DNA of 5,629 nucleotides from Fimbriimonadaceae bacterium (lineage in GTDB: Bacteria > Armatimonadota > Fimbriimonadia > Fimbriimonadales > Fimbriimonadaceae): assembly GCA_022402505.1 (NCBI GenBank), contig JAKRSE010000388.1, positions 1 to 5,629 of the forward strand. Reading direction: 5' to 3'. The notes beneath the pieces were generated by a model, which had not been told where the DNA came from, did not search any database, and saw only the letters and a program-made list of their open reading frames with translations. Of this stretch, positions 1-5,629 are shown piece by piece. Position numbers and translations under genes: made by a program. Position 1 is the first letter of the stretch, and every line of letters starts with the position of its first letter.

Positions 1-1706
1 ACCTGAACACCGCTCCTGGCCTTCAGCCAGGTCAGCTCACCTCGACTGATGATCCGGTTGTCGAAGCTGAAGAGCGGCCCCTGTCCTCCGTCCCACAGGC
101 CCGTCCGGTCCCCGGTGATTCCCATGACGTTGAACACCCAGCGATCCCGAACCGGGTCGATCGGCGGCGAGGTCTCCTGGGCGAACCGGAGCTTGAAGTG
201 GTCCTCGATCCGTCGGGGCAGCTCATCGAGCAGGGCGGCCGGAGGCGTGTCGTCGCCCATGCTCCCGACCGCGGGCTTGGCCTCGGACATGAGGGGCTCC
301 AGGACGACATCCAGGTCCTCGGCCGTCATACCGAAGGAGGCCTGAAGCCGCGTGAGGTCTCCGGCAAAGAGGGGCGCCGGCTCTTCCTGAGCTGTCTGAA
401 TCCGCTTCTCCACCCGCCGGAACGGACTCCGGGCCACCATTTGGTGAGCCTCTTGGTCGTACTTCACCCGGCCGGTCCGAAGGTCCACCGCGACCATGCC
501 TCCAGGCCCCAAAACCCGCTGGGCGAGGGTTGTGCCGATCGACTGGGTGCCCGTCAGCTCGCTCGCGGCGAAGACGTAGTCTTGAGTCTCCTCCACCCAC
601 AGGGGCCGGAGGCCGTTGCGGTCGAGATGGGCGACCGCCGTCGATCCATCGCAGGCGACAATGGCCGCGGGCCCGTCGCACGCGCCCAGATAGACGCCCA
701 TGCTTCGGTAGAACTCATGCAACGGGTCCTTCTCCGTGACGGCGCTGGAGGCTTCCGGCAACAGAGCGAGAATGGCCTCGGCCAGAGTCATTCCACCCGC
801 CGCCAAGGCGATCAGCATGTCGTCCAGGTTCGCCGTGTCTGAACCAAATGGTGAAATGATGGAAACCACCCGGGAGGCGATCTCCTCCAGCTCGGGATTC
901 TCCTTGACCAGCTTCCGGATCAGATCGTTCCCGATCGCCGACATCCACTTGACATTGCCCTGGATCGTGTTGACCTCGCCGTTGTGAGCGATCGCCCAGA
1001 AGGGCTGAGCCCTGCGCCAGGCCGTCGTCGTATTCGTGCAGTAGCGGCTGTGGAACAGGAGGAAGCGGCTGGCGTAGTCGTCCCGACGCAGATCGGGATA
1101 GAACGCGTCGATCCGGCTCAGTTCGCAGAGGCCCTTGTAGACCACCGTTCGGTTGGAAAGGCTGACGACCGAGAAGCTGTCGCCCAACTCCTCGCTCAAG
1201 GCCTCGTCGATCGCCAGCCGCAGCAGGTACCGCGATGCGAACCAGGCGCGTGTGGTCTGATCTTGCGGTCGGAAGAACAAGGCCTGACGCACCCGAGGCC
1301 GGGTCGCAAGCGCGGGCGAATGCGGAGGCAGCGCCGAGACGTTCACCGGAACGTCGGCCCAGGCGAGCACCGGGAGGCCGGCCACCTTCGCCAGTTCCTC
1401 CACCGCCCTCTTCGCCCGATCCTCCTGCCAATCGTCGTCGGGGAGGAAGAACATGCCGAGCGCCACACTCCGTTGAGCCACGACTCCGGCGTGTTGCGGA
1501 AAGCGCTCAAGCACGATGGGCCAGGGAATGTCGGTCGTGACGCCCGCCCCATGCCCCGGAGCGCCGCGATGGTCGAACCGCTTGGCGAGGCCCAGGCCGT
1601 AACGCACAAGGTTGGTCTCCGGCTCGCCTGTCCGGCCCGCCAAGAACCCCATTCCGCAGGCATCCGCCTCCAGAATCGTCCGATCACCCTTCCTCACTTC
1701 GTACAT
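1..1706 (-). CDS. gltB: Glutamate synthase large subunit, N-terminal part (cut by left edge)
   Basis: This is the amidotransferase end of glutamate synthase, the cytoplasmic enzyme that turns glutamine and 2-oxoglutarate into two glutamates. The frame is open from ATG at 1706 to the window edge, giving 568 codons with no frameshift. A 16-residue propeptide precedes DACGMGF, whose Cys17 is the expected N-terminal nucleophile after processing. Further class II amidotransferase (Ntn) signatures follow: SRYCTNT near 220-226, AHNGEVNTIQGN around 240-251 and DRNGLRP at 362-368. The central-domain start is recognisable from SMGDDTP (482-488) and PPIDP (514-518). The FMN/Fe-S synthase domain and glucosamine-like C-terminal domain, expected in a protein of about 1,500 residues, lie outside the window. 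GAGGAG sits 8 nt before the ATG and supports this start. Family-level identification is very secure. Whether the partner is NADPH- or ferredoxin-type cannot be seen here. Confidence 0.96.
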   Translation of the reverse strand, partial: MYEVRKGDRTILEADACGMGFLAGRTGEPETNLVRYGLGLAKRFDHRGAPGHGAGVTTDIPWPIVLERFPQHAGVVAQRSVALGMFFLPDDDWQEDRAKRAVEELAKVAGLPVLAWADVPVNVSALPPHSPALATRPRVRQALFFRPQDQTTRAWFASRYLLRLAIDEALSEELGDSFSVVSLSNRTVVYKGLCELSRIDAFYPDLRRDDYASRFLLFHSRYCTNTTTAWRRAQPFWAIAHNGEVNTIQGNVKWMSAIGNDLIRKLVKENPELEEIASRVVSIISPFGSDTANLDDMLIALAAGGMTLAEAILALLPEASSAVTEKDPLHEFYRSMGVYLGACDGPAAIVACDGSTAVAHLDRNGLRPLWVEETQDYVFAASELTGTQSIGTTLAQRVLGPGGMVAVDLRTGRVKYDQEAHQMVARSPFRRVEKRIQTAQEEPAPLFAGDLTRLQASFGMTAEDLDVVLEPLMSEAKPAVGSMGDDTPPAALLDELPRRIEDHFKLRFAQETSPPIDPVRDRWVFNVMGITGDRTGLWDGGQGPLFSFDNRIISRGELTWLKARSGVQ

Positions 1707-1738
1707 GTGGTCTGCTCCTCGTCAGCCGAAGGACCACA
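1706..1738 (-). promoter_or_regulatory. Inverted repeat/hairpin enclosing the gltB ribosome binding site
   Basis: On the minus strand TGTGGTC and GACCACA form perfect 7-bp arms around a 19-nt loop. The loop carries GAGGAG, the gltB Shine-Dalgarno sequence. The last base of the second arm is the A of the gltB ATG, and the U of that AUG could add a G-U pair. In RNA this would make a stem-loop that exposes or masks the ribosome binding site and holds the start codon at its base. The pairing is seen directly. A role in translational control, or as a DNA operator, is inference. Confidence 0.35.
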
Positions 1739-1830
1739 CTGTCCGCACAGGCGAATCTTCAGCTTACAGCAAACCCGCCTGCAAAAGTCCACATCGAACC
1801 GGGGAAATCCAGTGACACAATGTCAGCGGC
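1707..1830. promoter_or_regulatory. Divergent intergenic control region between gltB and the GH38-like gene
   Basis: This 124-bp spacer lies between two start codons that face away from each other, so it should hold both promoters. That is inferred from the layout. I see no convincing -35/-10 pair on either strand. The best minus-strand -10-like hexamer is TAAGCT (1766 down to 1761), and it has no good -35 partner. The visible structure is an inverted repeat around the gltB ribosome binding site and a 13-bp palindrome beside the GH38-like start, listed separately. Confidence 0.55.
1813..1825. promoter_or_regulatory. Palindrome TGACA-CAA-TGTCA next to the GH38-like start codon
   Basis: Perfect 5-bp arms are separated by 3 bp and end 5 bp before the ATG at 1831. 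The palindrome occupies the place where a Shine-Dalgarno sequence would normally lie, and no such sequence is visible. Its size and symmetry would suit a dimeric repressor half-site pair, but a 5-bp arm can arise by chance and I cannot assign a regulator family. Confidence 0.25.
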
Positions 1831-4155
1831 ATGTCGCTGAAGGGCATCATCCTCGTCCATCACTCCCACACCGACTTCGGCTTCACCCACGAACAGCCGG
1901 TGATGAAGCGGCTCTACGGACGGTTTCTCCTGGAGGCGCTGGACCGAATCGAGGCAGACCTCCACCTGCCGGATGGGCTCGGATTCACCTGGACCTGCGA
2001 GACCACGCTGGAGCCGACGATGGCCGGGCCTGAGGCCCTGGACCGCATCCGGGAGGCCTGTCAGCGCGGCCGGCTGGAAATCATGGGAGCCGCCGGCCAC
2101 CTGACGCCCCTGGCCGATCCCGGAGAGCTGGCCGATTCGCTCGCCCCCGCCCGGCGGCTCCAGGATCTCGGCATCCCCGTCCGCCATGTCATGTCCTGCG
2201 ACGTGACCGGCCAGAACCGGACCTGGGTGGATGCGATGCTCGATGCCGGATTCCAGGGCTATTCCACCGCCATCAACACCCATTTCGGCCGTGCGCCCTT
2301 CCGGAGGCCGAACTGCTTCCGGTGGCAGGGTCCCTCCGGAAGGTCGATCCCGGTGCTCAACGGCTTCCATTACGGAATGGGGGGCCTGCTCGGGATGGAA
2401 GGCCGCGACATCTCCGACTTCCGAGACATCCACCTGCCGAGGCTTCTTCACCATTTGGATGAGGTCGGATACGATCTCCCCTGGCTGATGGTTCAGGGGG
2501 TCCATCCATTTGGTGACAACGGAGGTCCGTGGCCCGCAATGGCTGAATTCGCCCGAGCCTGGGCGGAGTCCGGTGAGTCGCTGGAGGTTCGCTGCGGGAC
2601 TCCGGCCGACTTTTGGAGGCTGATGGAGCGGCATCAGGACGCCCTTCCGGTCCATGACGGCGACTGGAACGACTTCTGGAACTTCGGCTGCCTCTCCCGC
2701 GCCTGGGAGCTGGGAGTCGTGCGCGACGCCCGGATGCGCCGCCGAGCCGCTCTCCGCCTGGGGGTCGATTCTCCCCAACCCGTCCTCGAGTATCTGGAGC
2801 ACACCTGGACCGCCGACTGGGCCTCCGCCCGCCCCTGGGATGAGGATGCCTGGGTCCAGTCGCTGCACAAGTCCCACTTGGCCGCCTCGGCTCGGTCCGA
2901 GTCCATCTGGGCTCTGCGGGAAGGCCTGGCGAGCCTGGCGGATCAGGCTGCCGGGCCTGGATCCGACCATCTCCTGATCGTCAATCCGCTGCCGGTCGAA
3001 GCGACAATCCGAGGTCTGATCCCCGCCGGATCGGCCCGCCCCCGGGGAGCCGCAGGGATCGCCGCCCTGCACTACCAGGACCGCAACAGCCAGGTGGACC
3101 TGATCGAACAGGCCGAAAAGCCCGACGACGCCTGGGGCCAGACCCCGACCTCGCTGATCCGCCCGACCCGACTCCCCGCCGAGAGCTGGACCATTCTCAC
3201 CCAGGCCGAAGCCGCCTTCGACCCCTGGGCCGACCGCCGAACTCACAGCAAGACCGAAATCCGCCATCGCGGTCATCGCCTGGTCTTCGATACCGAACGC
3301 GGCGGACTCCGGACCTGGGAAACCGAGGACCGCAGCTGGCTCGACCCCGAAGCCGAGCCCCTCGGGACGATGATCCGCGAACGGGTCGCACGCGAAGCTC
3401 CAGGCCGAGGGGAGACGTTCGACATGGAGTGGAATGCGCCCGACATCGAGCTGCCCAGCGGGTGGAAGCCCGACTGGCGATCCGAAGTCGAGCGAGGCGG
3501 GGTCTGTCGGTCCCACCAAGTGGTGGAGACCGAGATCGGAACCTGGGTGCGCCAGGAAGTCGAGTGCCCTGGGCTTGAGTCGCCGATGAAGCTCAGCTTC
3601 CACCTGCCCGCCGATGACGACTGGATCGAGGTCGAGGCGGAGTGGCGGATGGGGATCGACCCCTGGCCGGAGAACCGATTCCTCCTTTTCCCCTTCCGAA
3701 TCCCCGGCGAGCCGAGCCACGACATCGGCGGCGCCTCCTGCTCGCCTCGAACCGGCCTCCTGCCCGGCTCCTGCTGCGACTGGTTCACGGCCCAGAACTG
3801 GGCGGCCTGGGGCGACGATTCGGCCCGGATTCTGATCGGACTCAGCCGAAACCCGATGTTCATGTGGGGCGGACTTAGGTTCGGGCGAATCCATGAGACC
3901 TTCGCCGACGGGCCGGCGCATCTCTACGCCTGGGTGACCGGCAACATGTGGCAGTGCAACTTTCCCACGATCCAGCCGGGGCCGATCCGCGCGAGGTGGC
4001 GTCTGTTGGCTGAGGCGCACCCCGCTGCCGATCCCCACGCCTTCGGTCTGGAGGCCGCCGCCCACGGCCCCTGCCTGCAGTACTGCGGACGCCCGAAGGG
4101 TCCGGCATCCGGAATTCTGCCGGGTGAACGCGTGAGCCGTCAGGCGAACTCGTGA
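1831..4155 (+). CDS. GH38-like glycosidase (alpha-mannosidase superfamily), 774 aa
   Basis: This is probably a metal-dependent retaining glycosidase related to GH38 alpha-mannosidases. No signal peptide is visible, so it is likely cytoplasmic and may act on imported oligosaccharides. Residues 1-265 match the GH38 N-terminal barrel. HHSHTD (10-15) corresponds to the family HSHND metal motif, with His13 and Asp15 as ligands. SCDVTGQN (122-129) has the place and form of the nucleophile motif, with Asp124 as nucleophile and metal ligand. HPFGDNGGP (225-233) fits the acid/base loop. Residues 275-375 look like the helical middle domain, where EHTW (323-326) offers His324 as a possible fourth metal ligand. 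From about 380 (LLIVNPL) to the end is a Trp-rich beta-sandwich region. An in-frame TGA at 1813-1815 leaves ATG 1831 as the first start, but there is no clear Shine-Dalgarno sequence. The substrate is unknown, and the subfamily call is mine from motifs. Confidence 0.82.
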   Translation: MSLKGIILVHHSHTDFGFTHEQPVMKRLYGRFLLEALDRIEADLHLPDGLGFTWTCETTLEPTMAGPEALDRIREACQRGRLEIMGAAGHLTPLADPGELADSLAPARRLQDLGIPVRHVMSCDVTGQNRTWVDAMLDAGFQGYSTAINTHFGRAPFRRPNCFRWQGPSGRSIPVLNGFHYGMGGLLGMEGRDISDFRDIHLPRLLHHLDEVGYDLPWLMVQGVHPFGDNGGPWPAMAEFARAWAESGESLEVRCGTPADFWRLMERHQDALPVHDGDWNDFWNFGCLSRAWELGVVRDARMRRRAALRLGVDSPQPVLEYLEHTWTADWASARPWDEDAWVQSLHKSHLAASARSESIWALREGLASLADQAAGPGSDHLLIVNPLPVEATIRGLIPAGSARPRGAAGIAALHYQDRNSQVDLIEQAEKPDDAWGQTPTSLIRPTRLPAESWTILTQAEAAFDPWADRRTHSKTEIRHRGHRLVFDTERGGLRTWETEDRSWLDPEAEPLGTMIRERVAREAPGRGETFDMEWNAPDIELPSGWKPDWRSEVERGGVCRSHQVVETEIGTWVRQEVECPGLESPMKLSFHLPADDDWIEVEAEWRMGIDPWPENRFLLFPFRIPGEPSHDIGGASCSPRTGLLPGSCCDWFTAQNWAAWGDDSARILIGLSRNPMFMWGGLRFGRIHETFADGPAHLYAWVTGNMWQCNFPTIQPGPIRARWRLLAEAHPAADPHAFGLEAAAHGPCLQYCGRPKGPASGILPGERVSRQANS

Positions 4156-4170
4156 AACCGGCGGCCGGGC

Positions 4171-4488
4171 TCAGGCTGCCTGGCGATAAGCCTTGCCGGC
4201 GTGGCGGGCGTGGTGCATGCGGACCAGCTCCCGGCCCAGCTCGTCGCGACGGAGCGCCATGAGCCCGAGAATCTCGTCTTCCTGGTCCCGGAGATCGATC
4301 AGGCGGGCATAGGTGGCGGAATCCACGGCCTCCACGCCTTCCAGTGCGTCGAGGACCTCTTGACGGCGGTCCATGAGGCTCAGGAGCAGCTCCGCATCGG
4401 CTGCCTCGGCCGCCTGGCGCATCGCGGCGGTCACCGCTTCCAGGACTCCGACCAGCTCAGGCAGCGGTGACTGGGGACTCGGATTCAC
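4171..4488 (-). CDS. fliT: FliT-like flagellar export chaperone, 105 aa
   Basis: This small, almost wholly helical protein lies directly downstream of fliS. The charged heptad-like pattern suggests two long helices, roughly 9-50 and 57-98. Segments such as LLLSLMDRRQEVLDAL and DLRDQEDEILGLMALRRDEL follow the FliT pattern of a short helical hairpin or bundle. FliT proteins hold the filament-cap protein before export, and in enterobacteria FliT also controls FlhDC. Here only the chaperone role is a reasonable inference. The start is GTG at 4488, preceded by GGGGAGG about 7 nt upstream, so the gene begins inside fliS and overlaps it by 32 nt, which suggests translational coupling. FliT is poorly conserved in sequence, so position next to fliS carries much of the call. 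FlgN-like or an unnamed flagellar chaperone are alternatives. Confidence 0.65.
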   Translation of the reverse strand: MNPSPQSPLPELVGVLEAVTAAMRQAAEAADAELLLSLMDRRQEVLDALEGVEAVDSATYARLIDLRDQEDEILGLMALRRDELGRELVRMHHARHAGKAYRQAA

Positions 4489-4909
4489 CCGCGAGCCTCC
4501 CCTGCTTCTGCAGTGCGTCCAACTGAGCCCAGCTCTCGCGAAGCTGACTGAAGACCTGCTGGGCGTGCTCGATGTATTCGGGCCGGTCCTCGATGTTCGC
4601 TTCCACCAAACGGTTGTAACAGAAGGAATAGAGGGCGAGCAGGTTCTGTGCGACCTCCCCGCCCTTCTCCATGTCCAGCGTCGCGATCAGCTCGCTGATG
4701 ATCTTCTGCGCCCTCTGAAGCCGATCGTTCTGCAGCTCCAGGTCCTTCTTGAGCATGGCCTGGCGACCCGCCTCCATGAACCTCAGCGCCCCGTCGTACA
4801 ACATGACGACCAGCTGAAGAGGGCTTGCTCCCCCGACGGCGGATTTTCGGTACTGCTCCAGATAAGCGTTGTTCGGCAAGGCCCTGCGGCTCCCTTTCGA
4901 ACCGCCCAT
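4457..4909 (-). CDS. fliS: Flagellar export chaperone FliS, 150 aa
   Basis: FliS binds the disordered C-terminus of flagellin in the cytoplasm, stops early polymerisation and delivers it to the FlhA export gate. The protein shows the family layout: a conserved start NAYLEQYRKSAVGGASP (14-30), then LQLVVMLYDGALRFM (31-45) as the first helix, a charged helix with AQKIISELIATLDMEKGG (67-84), and LLALYSFCYNRLVEAN (90-105) before the final helix. About a dozen basic residues precede the conserved start, and the C-terminus is slightly extended, so the protein is a little longer than the usual 120-145 residues. AGGA lies 8 nt before the ATG. The gene begins 13 nt after the membrane-protein gene and overlaps the following fliT-like gene. 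Flagellin is not in the window. Confidence 0.93.
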   Translation of the reverse strand: MGGSKGSRRALPNNAYLEQYRKSAVGGASPLQLVVMLYDGALRFMEAGRQAMLKKDLELQNDRLQRAQKIISELIATLDMEKGGEVAQNLLALYSFCYNRLVEANIEDRPEYIEHAQQVFSQLRESWAQLDALQKQGRLAGESESPVTAA

Positions 4910-4922
4910 CCGGGCGATCCTG

Positions 4923-5414
4923 TCAGGATTCTCGGTCCGAATCCTGTTCTGCCTCAGTCCTGAACTCGCGACCCGGGACCAGAAATCCCGCCCAAAGCAG
5001 GCAGAGCAGGATGAACAGCAGCGGCAGGAAGCCGACCCAAGACTCCGGATACTCCGCCTTGGGGAGATCAGGAATCAGCCCTCGGGCCAGGGTCTGGTTG
5101 AGCCGCAGGTAGAGGAAGACGGCCCCCGGAATCGCCCCGCCGACGAACCCGGCCGCCCCCGCCAAACCGAACCGGCGGCAAAGAACGGCCCCGAAGATCA
5201 GCAGAGGCACAACCCCCAGACCCGCCCACTGCAGGAGCCCTTGAATCGAATACTCCGGCACGAAGAAGAGCGGCCAGGCGACCAGAACATAGCTGATGAC
5301 GCTGCCGAGCCCGATGGTCATGCACCCCGACATCATCTGCCCCTCGAAATCCTTCCGGGGATACGCAGCGGGGTCGTCCCGCTTTTCGTCCGTCCGGAGA
5401 GGGTCGAGGGGCAT
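4923..5414 (-). CDS. Small four-helix membrane protein of unknown function, 163 aa
   Basis: I do not recognise a family. A charged, soluble N-terminus of about 30 residues (rich in Asp, Arg and Lys) leads into four likely membrane segments: about 33-52, 60-79, 84-103 and 127-147. A glycine/alanine-rich third segment (GLAGAAGFVGGAIPGAVFL) looks tightly packed. A polar loop of about 23 residues (104-126) lies between helices three and four, and the tail is acidic. An even number of helices would place both ends on the same side, probably the cytoplasm. The ATG at 5414 follows the gap stop by 18 nt with no clear Shine-Dalgarno sequence, so it may rely on coupling to gap. It ends 13 nt before fliS. 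The dense packing and distinct hydrophobic segments argue that this is a real gene. A link to flagella is only suggested by position. Confidence 0.8.
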   Translation of the reverse strand: MPLDPLRTDEKRDDPAAYPRKDFEGQMMSGCMTIGLGSVISYVLVAWPLFFVPEYSIQGLLQWAGLGVVPLLIFGAVLCRRFGLAGAAGFVGGAIPGAVFLYLRLNQTLARGLIPDLPKAEYPESWVGFLPLLFILLCLLWAGFLVPGREFRTEAEQDSDRES

Positions 5415-5428
5415 GTCGGAGTCAGTCC

Positions 5429-5443
5429 AGGGTCAGAGACCCT
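5429..5443 (-). other. Hairpin over the gap stop codon
   Basis: The minus strand reads AGGGTC-TCT-GACCCT, a perfect 6-bp stem with a 3-nt loop. It contains the gap TGA stop codon. No T-run follows, so it is not a classic intrinsic terminator. It lies 14 nt before the ATG of the membrane-protein gene, where it could mark an RNA processing or 3'-end protection site that separates gap expression from the downstream genes. The pairing is direct observation and the role is inference. Confidence 0.3.
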
Positions 5444-5629
5444 TGCCTTCCAGGAAGTTCAGCAGGTCGGCGATGCGGCAGCTGTAGCCCCACTCGTTGT
5501 CGTACCAGCTGACCACCTTCACCATGTTGTCCAGCGCCACCGTATCGACGGCGCTGAATATGCTGGAATGGGGATCGCCCTTCAGGTCGCTGCTGACCAG
5601 CGGAACCTCGGTGTAGCGCAGAACACCCT
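5433..5629 (-). CDS. gap: Glyceraldehyde-3-phosphate dehydrogenase, C-terminal end (cut by right edge)
   Basis: The last 64 codons of a type I GAPDH, the NAD(P)-dependent cytoplasmic enzyme that converts glyceraldehyde 3-phosphate to 1,3-bisphosphoglycerate in glycolysis. The recognisable parts are YTEVPLVSSDLKGDPHSSIF at the start of the visible segment, which belongs to the catalytic domain. VKVVSWYDNEWGYSCRIADL follows and carries the near-invariant C-terminal motif with the Asn that contacts the cofactor. The C-terminus ends in NFLEGKGL, as is usual for the family. The catalytic Cys and the Rossmann domain lie beyond the right edge. The usual downstream partner pgk is absent. Instead the next gene, on the same strand, is the small membrane protein, followed by fliS. 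Confidence 0.95.
   Translation of the reverse strand, partial: GVLRYTEVPLVSSDLKGDPHSSIFSAVDTVALDNMVKVVSWYDNEWGYSCRIADLLNFLEGKGL

Noticed and set aside
198..842. Plus-strand open frame of 214 codons opposite gltB
   Set aside because: The minus strand encodes an uninterrupted GltB with all catalytic motifs. The plus-strand product has no family features and is a shadow.
1780..1795. Sigma-54-like GG/GC spacing in the gltB upstream region (minus strand TGGACTTTTGCAGGCG)
   Set aside because: The GG-N10-GC spacing fits, but the -12 element does not match TTGCA, so the match is too weak to call.
984..2033. Plus-strand open frame of 349 codons that crosses gltB, the spacer and the start of the GH38-like gene
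   Set aside because: It runs antisense to gltB and out of frame with the GH38-like gene, and its product has no coherent hydrophobic pattern or motif.
437..2516. Repeated CCATTTGGTGA near 437 and near 2506, with a related inverted copy near 843
   Set aside because: The copies lie inside unrelated coding sequences with no regular spacing, and 11-bp matches of this kind are compatible with chance.
1759..4065. A 768-codon open frame on the minus strand opposite almost the whole GH38-like gene
   Set aside because: Its translation is rich in Gly, Pro and Arg with no recognisable domain, as expected for the antisense shadow of a GC-rich gene. The plus-strand frame shows clear GH38 motifs throughout.
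4153..4173. Possible bidirectional terminator between the convergent genes (CCGG-CGG-CCGG, flanked by the two stop codons)
   Set aside because: The stem is only 4 bp plus mismatched flanks and there is no T-run on either side. The symmetry of TGA and TCA simply reflects two convergent stop codons.
4373..4963. Plus-strand open frame of 196 codons opposite fliS and fliT
   Set aside because: It is the antisense shadow of fliS, which has strong family motifs on the minus strand.

Overview
The window is GC-rich chromosomal DNA from a bacterium. Nearly all of it is coding, and the spacers are short. It holds six protein genes, two of them cut by the window edges. I see no rRNA, tRNA, CRISPR array, transposase, integrase, phage gene or long repeat. 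A FliS/FliT-type chaperone pair indicates a flagellated organism, and gltB and gap are ordinary core-metabolism genes. The sequence alone does not fix the phylum. The mix of a GH38-like enzyme of the 'HHSHTD' type, a divergent GltB and this style of FliS would fit an uncultivated lineage such as Armatimonadota or a relative, but that is a weak guess.

Layout. On the minus strand, from 1706 down to the left edge, is the N-terminal third or so of the large subunit of glutamate synthase (gltB). It contains the glutamine amidotransferase domain and the start of the central domain. A 124-bp divergent spacer (1707-1830) follows. It contains an inverted repeat that brackets the gltB ribosome binding site and a short palindrome just before the next start codon. 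On the plus strand, 1831-4155 encodes a 774-residue protein related to GH38 alpha-mannosidases. It ends 15 bp from the end of a convergent minus-strand cluster. In transcription order that cluster is gap (C-terminal end only, entering from the right edge), a small four-helix membrane protein of unknown function, fliS, and a short FliT-like gene that overlaps fliS by 32 nt.

How the genes fit together. GltB makes glutamate from glutamine and 2-oxoglutarate, and gap encodes glycolytic glyceraldehyde-3-phosphate dehydrogenase. The GH38-like protein probably acts on alpha-mannosides or a related sugar inside the cell, since no signal peptide is visible. FliS and the FliT-like protein are export chaperones for late flagellar substrates (flagellin, and probably the filament cap or hook-associated proteins). 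The spacing suggests that the membrane protein, fliS and fliT are co-transcribed, possibly by read-through from gap.

Nothing here amounts to a clearly new biological system. The points most worth a second look are the GH38-like enzyme, the hairpin around the gltB ribosome binding site, the four-helix protein between gap and fliS, and a hairpin placed exactly on the gap stop codon.
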